Assembly: GCA_039908285.1 (NCBI GenBank)
Contig: JAMOBE010000050.1
Span: 1 to 25,871 of the forward strand
Length of the DNA: 25,871 nucleotides
Direction: 5' to 3'
From: JAMOBE01 sp039908285
Lineage (GTDB): Bacteria; Pseudomonadota; Alphaproteobacteria; Rhodospirillales; Rhodospirillaceae
A program made the translations under genes and the position numbers. Below, one piece after another: positions 24,465-25,871 of this stretch (positions within the stretch are counted from its first letter, which is position 1; the number at the start of each line of letters is the position of its first letter). Below the pieces are notes generated by a model, which did no database searches, was not told the origin of the DNA, and saw only the letters and a list, made by a program, of their open reading frames with translations.

Positions 24465-24527
24465 GTGGCCGACACGTCCTTTGCGACATATCGGCCACGA
24501 AGAGCCCTGCCCTGGGCGGTGGCCGAT
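24465..24527 (+). promoter_or_regulatory. Mutually exclusive hairpins in the nifJ/DHOD-like spacer
   Basis: Segment 24490-24498 (ATCGGCCAC) can pair upstream with 24465-24472 (GTGGCCGA, 8 bp) or downstream with 24519-24527 (GTGGCCGAT, 9 bp), but not both. The downstream hairpin encloses a further GCCC/GGGC stem. Confidence 0.4.
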
Positions 24528-24588
24528 GACGGAGGTGGAGCGGGAAGGAAACCACTGACCAAGGCACACTGACGGGGGGATACGTACA

Positions 24589-25599
24589 ATGGACCTTTCG
24601 ACGCGCTATCTGGGGCTGGACCTGCCCCATCCGCTGATGCCGGGCGCCAGCCCACTGGCCAACGACATCGACATGGTACGCCGACTGGAGGATGCGGGCG
24701 CTGCCGCCATCTGCATGCCCTCCCTGTTCGAGGAACAACTCGTCCATGATCGGACGAGTATTCTCGAGCACGAGGAGAAGGCGGCCAACAGCATTGCCGA
24801 GGCCACTTCGTTCTTTCCCAAACTCGACAGCTACAAGCTCGGGCCCGAAGGGTACCTTGAGCAGATCAGAAAGATTCGCAGCGCCGTCAAGATACCGGTG
24901 ATCGCGTCCCTCAACGGCATCACCACCGCGGGCTGGATGGACTACGCCAAGCAGATTCAGGATGCCGGGGCAAGCGCCCTTGAGCTCAACATCTTCATCG
25001 TCGCCGCCAATCCGGACGACACCGCCGCCAAGGTCGAGGACCGGGTGGTTCGCATCGCCACCAAGGTCCGGCAGAGCGTCTCCATTCCCGTGGCGGTCAA
25101 GCTGACCCCGTTCTACACGGCCCTCGGAGACGTCGTGAAGCGGCTCGAGGGAGCCGGGATCGACGGGTTCGTCCTGTTCAACCGCGTCTATCAGCCGGAC
25201 ATCGACATCGAGAAGCTCGAGATGGTGAAGCGGAGCGCGCTGTCGTCGGCGGCGGAACTGCTGGTGCGCATGCGCTGGGTGTCGATTCTGGCGGCACGGT
25301 CCAAGTGCTCCTTCGCCGTGAGTGGCGGCGTGCAGGGCGTCGAGGACGTGATCAAGTCGGTGATGGCCGGCGCCCATGCCGTCCAGACGGTCGCCGGGGT
25401 CATTCGCAACGGGCCACAGTTCCTGACCAAGCTGAAGACCGACCTGGCGCGCTGGCTCGAAGAGCACGAGTACACGTCGCTCGGCCAGATGCGGGGGAGC
25501 ATGGACCTCAAGCACGTTCCGGATCCGGCCGCGATGATGCGGGCCAGCTACGTGACCGCCCTGACGGTTCGCTACGACGGGGTGAGTGGGGAGAACTGA
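24589..25599 (+). CDS. Dihydroorotate dehydrogenase-like flavoprotein, function unknown
   Basis: 336 residues; ATG with GGGGGGA eight nt upstream. TIM-barrel of the class 1 DHOD superfamily: MDLSTRYLGLDLPHPLMPGASPL at the N-terminus, IPVIASLNG (~102-110), LELNIF (131-136), IPVAVKLTPFY (~167-176, K171 at the FMN-binding lysine position), SGGVQGVEDVIKSVMAGAHAVQ near the C-terminus for the FMN phosphate. The catalytic base of true DHODs (Cys in ELNxSCPN, or Ser in class 1B) is missing: the segment reads ELNIFIVAANP. The usual substrate lysine near residue 43 is also absent (ICMPSLFEEQ). So it probably binds FMN but is unlikely to oxidise dihydroorotate. It belongs to the DHOD-like group often found beside nifJ; the role is unknown. 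Confidence 0.85.
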   Translation: MDLSTRYLGLDLPHPLMPGASPLANDIDMVRRLEDAGAAAICMPSLFEEQLVHDRTSILEHEEKAANSIAEATSFFPKLDSYKLGPEGYLEQIRKIRSAVKIPVIASLNGITTAGWMDYAKQIQDAGASALELNIFIVAANPDDTAAKVEDRVVRIATKVRQSVSIPVAVKLTPFYTALGDVVKRLEGAGIDGFVLFNRVYQPDIDIEKLEMVKRSALSSAAELLVRMRWVSILAARSKCSFAVSGGVQGVEDVIKSVMAGAHAVQTVAGVIRNGPQFLTKLKTDLARWLEEHEYTSLGQMRGSMDLKHVPDPAAMMRASYVTALTVRYDGVSGEN

Positions 25600-25610
25600 G
25601 AGCCGGCCGA

Positions 25611-25637
25611 GCCCACGGGGCAGTCCGCACCGTGGGC
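25611..25637 (+). terminator. Hairpin after the DHOD-like gene
   Basis: Stem GCCCACGG/CCGTGGGC (8 bp), 11-nt loop, 11 nt after the stop; no T tail, so termination is uncertain. Confidence 0.45.
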
Positions 25638-25685
25638 CCGGTGGCGTCGGGGGGATATTACCCGGACTTGACGGATTTTGCCTTC

Positions 25686-25712
25686 GGCCGTTGTCCCGAA
25701 TTCGGAACGGCC
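25686..25712. promoter_or_regulatory. Nested inverted repeat upstream of ppdK
   Basis: Outer arms GGCCGTT/AACGGCC enclose a perfect palindrome CCGAATTCGG (25696-25705). A TTGACG at 25668-25673 lies just upstream, but no good -10 follows at 17 nt. Could be an operator or leader hairpin. Confidence 0.35.
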
Positions 25713-25753
25713 ATGAGGATGACTGCCCATAATTCCAGACGGAGGGACAAGGC

Positions 25754-25871
25754 ATGAAGGACGATGGTGTGATGAACAAGTGGGTATACACGTTCGGTGA
25801 CGGGAAGGCCGAGGGCCGGTCGGCGATGAAGAACCTGCTGGGTGGCAAGGGGGCCAACCTGGCGGAGATGG
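25754..25871 (+). CDS. ppdK: Pyruvate phosphate dikinase, N-terminal 39 residues (runs off window)
   Basis: ATG at 25754 with GGAGGG seven nt upstream; an alternative in-frame ATG lies at 25772. The visible residues contain KWVYTFGDGKAEG and KNLLGGKGANLAEM, the hallmark start of PPDK, where GGKGANLAEM belongs to the ATP-grasp nucleotide-binding domain. The enzyme interconverts pyruvate + ATP + Pi and PEP + AMP + PPi. Next to nifJ it would link acetyl-CoA/pyruvate to PEP and gluconeogenesis. The catalytic His and the PEP domain lie outside the window. Confidence 0.93.
   Translation, partial: MKDDGVMNKWVYTFGDGKAEGRSAMKNLLGGKGANLAEM

Noticed and set aside
20797..25857. A ~5-kb uninterrupted open frame on the minus strand opposite nifJ and the DHOD-like gene
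   Set aside because: It mirrors the codon structure of two clearly real plus-strand genes in GC-rich DNA, its protein is low-complexity (His/Gly/Arg/Asp-rich) and resembles no family.

Overview
GC-rich window (roughly two thirds G+C by eye) from an alphaproteobacterium, most likely a member of the Rhodospirillales. The grounds are the metX-metW pair, the chorismate mutase/hisC/tyrA cluster, an alphaproteobacterial-type EtfBA and SecB, and a one-chain pyruvate:ferredoxin oxidoreductase next to pyruvate phosphate dikinase. Placement below order is inference. No rRNA, tRNA, CRISPR array, insertion sequence or phage gene was seen.

Layout. (1) 1-463: 3' end of an Rpn/DUF4351-type gene. (2) 559-2372, minus strand: metX-metW (methionine entry step). 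It is divergent from 2504-5381, plus strand: a chorismate mutase with a degenerate prephenate-dehydratase-like tail, a HisC-type aminotransferase and TyrA, all serving aromatic amino-acid synthesis from chorismate. (3) 5394-9327, minus strand: pabB, dcd, murA and an orphan HPt phosphotransfer protein. (4) 9464-11157, plus strand: etfB-etfA with a strong terminator. (5) 11158-11582: a gap with an inverted pair of GC-rich palindromic repeats, then a GT83/ArnT-like membrane glycosyltransferase. (6) 13230-15677, minus strand: a three-gene operon of a LuxR-type regulator with a degenerate receiver, an atypical AMP-forming acyl ligase and a 61-residue membrane protein. (7) 15678-16156: a palindrome-rich gap, then an ABC exporter half-transporter. 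(8) secB (minus) divergent from a TPR-methyltransferase fusion (plus). (9) A 535-nt gap with a perfect 27-bp inverted repeat, then nifJ, a dihydroorotate-dehydrogenase-like gene and the start of ppdK, all plus strand.

Working together: genes 2504-5381 and pabB all draw on chorismate (Phe/Tyr and folate branches). nifJ and ppdK both act at the pyruvate node (pyruvate/acetyl-CoA with ferredoxin, and pyruvate/PEP), which fits a facultative or anaerobic lifestyle. The DHOD-like protein between them lacks the usual catalytic residues and is the least understood member. The best candidates for something undescribed are the pseudo-receiver/acyl-ligase/mini-membrane-protein operon, the nifJ-DHOD-like pair with its structured spacer, and the family of intergenic palindromes.
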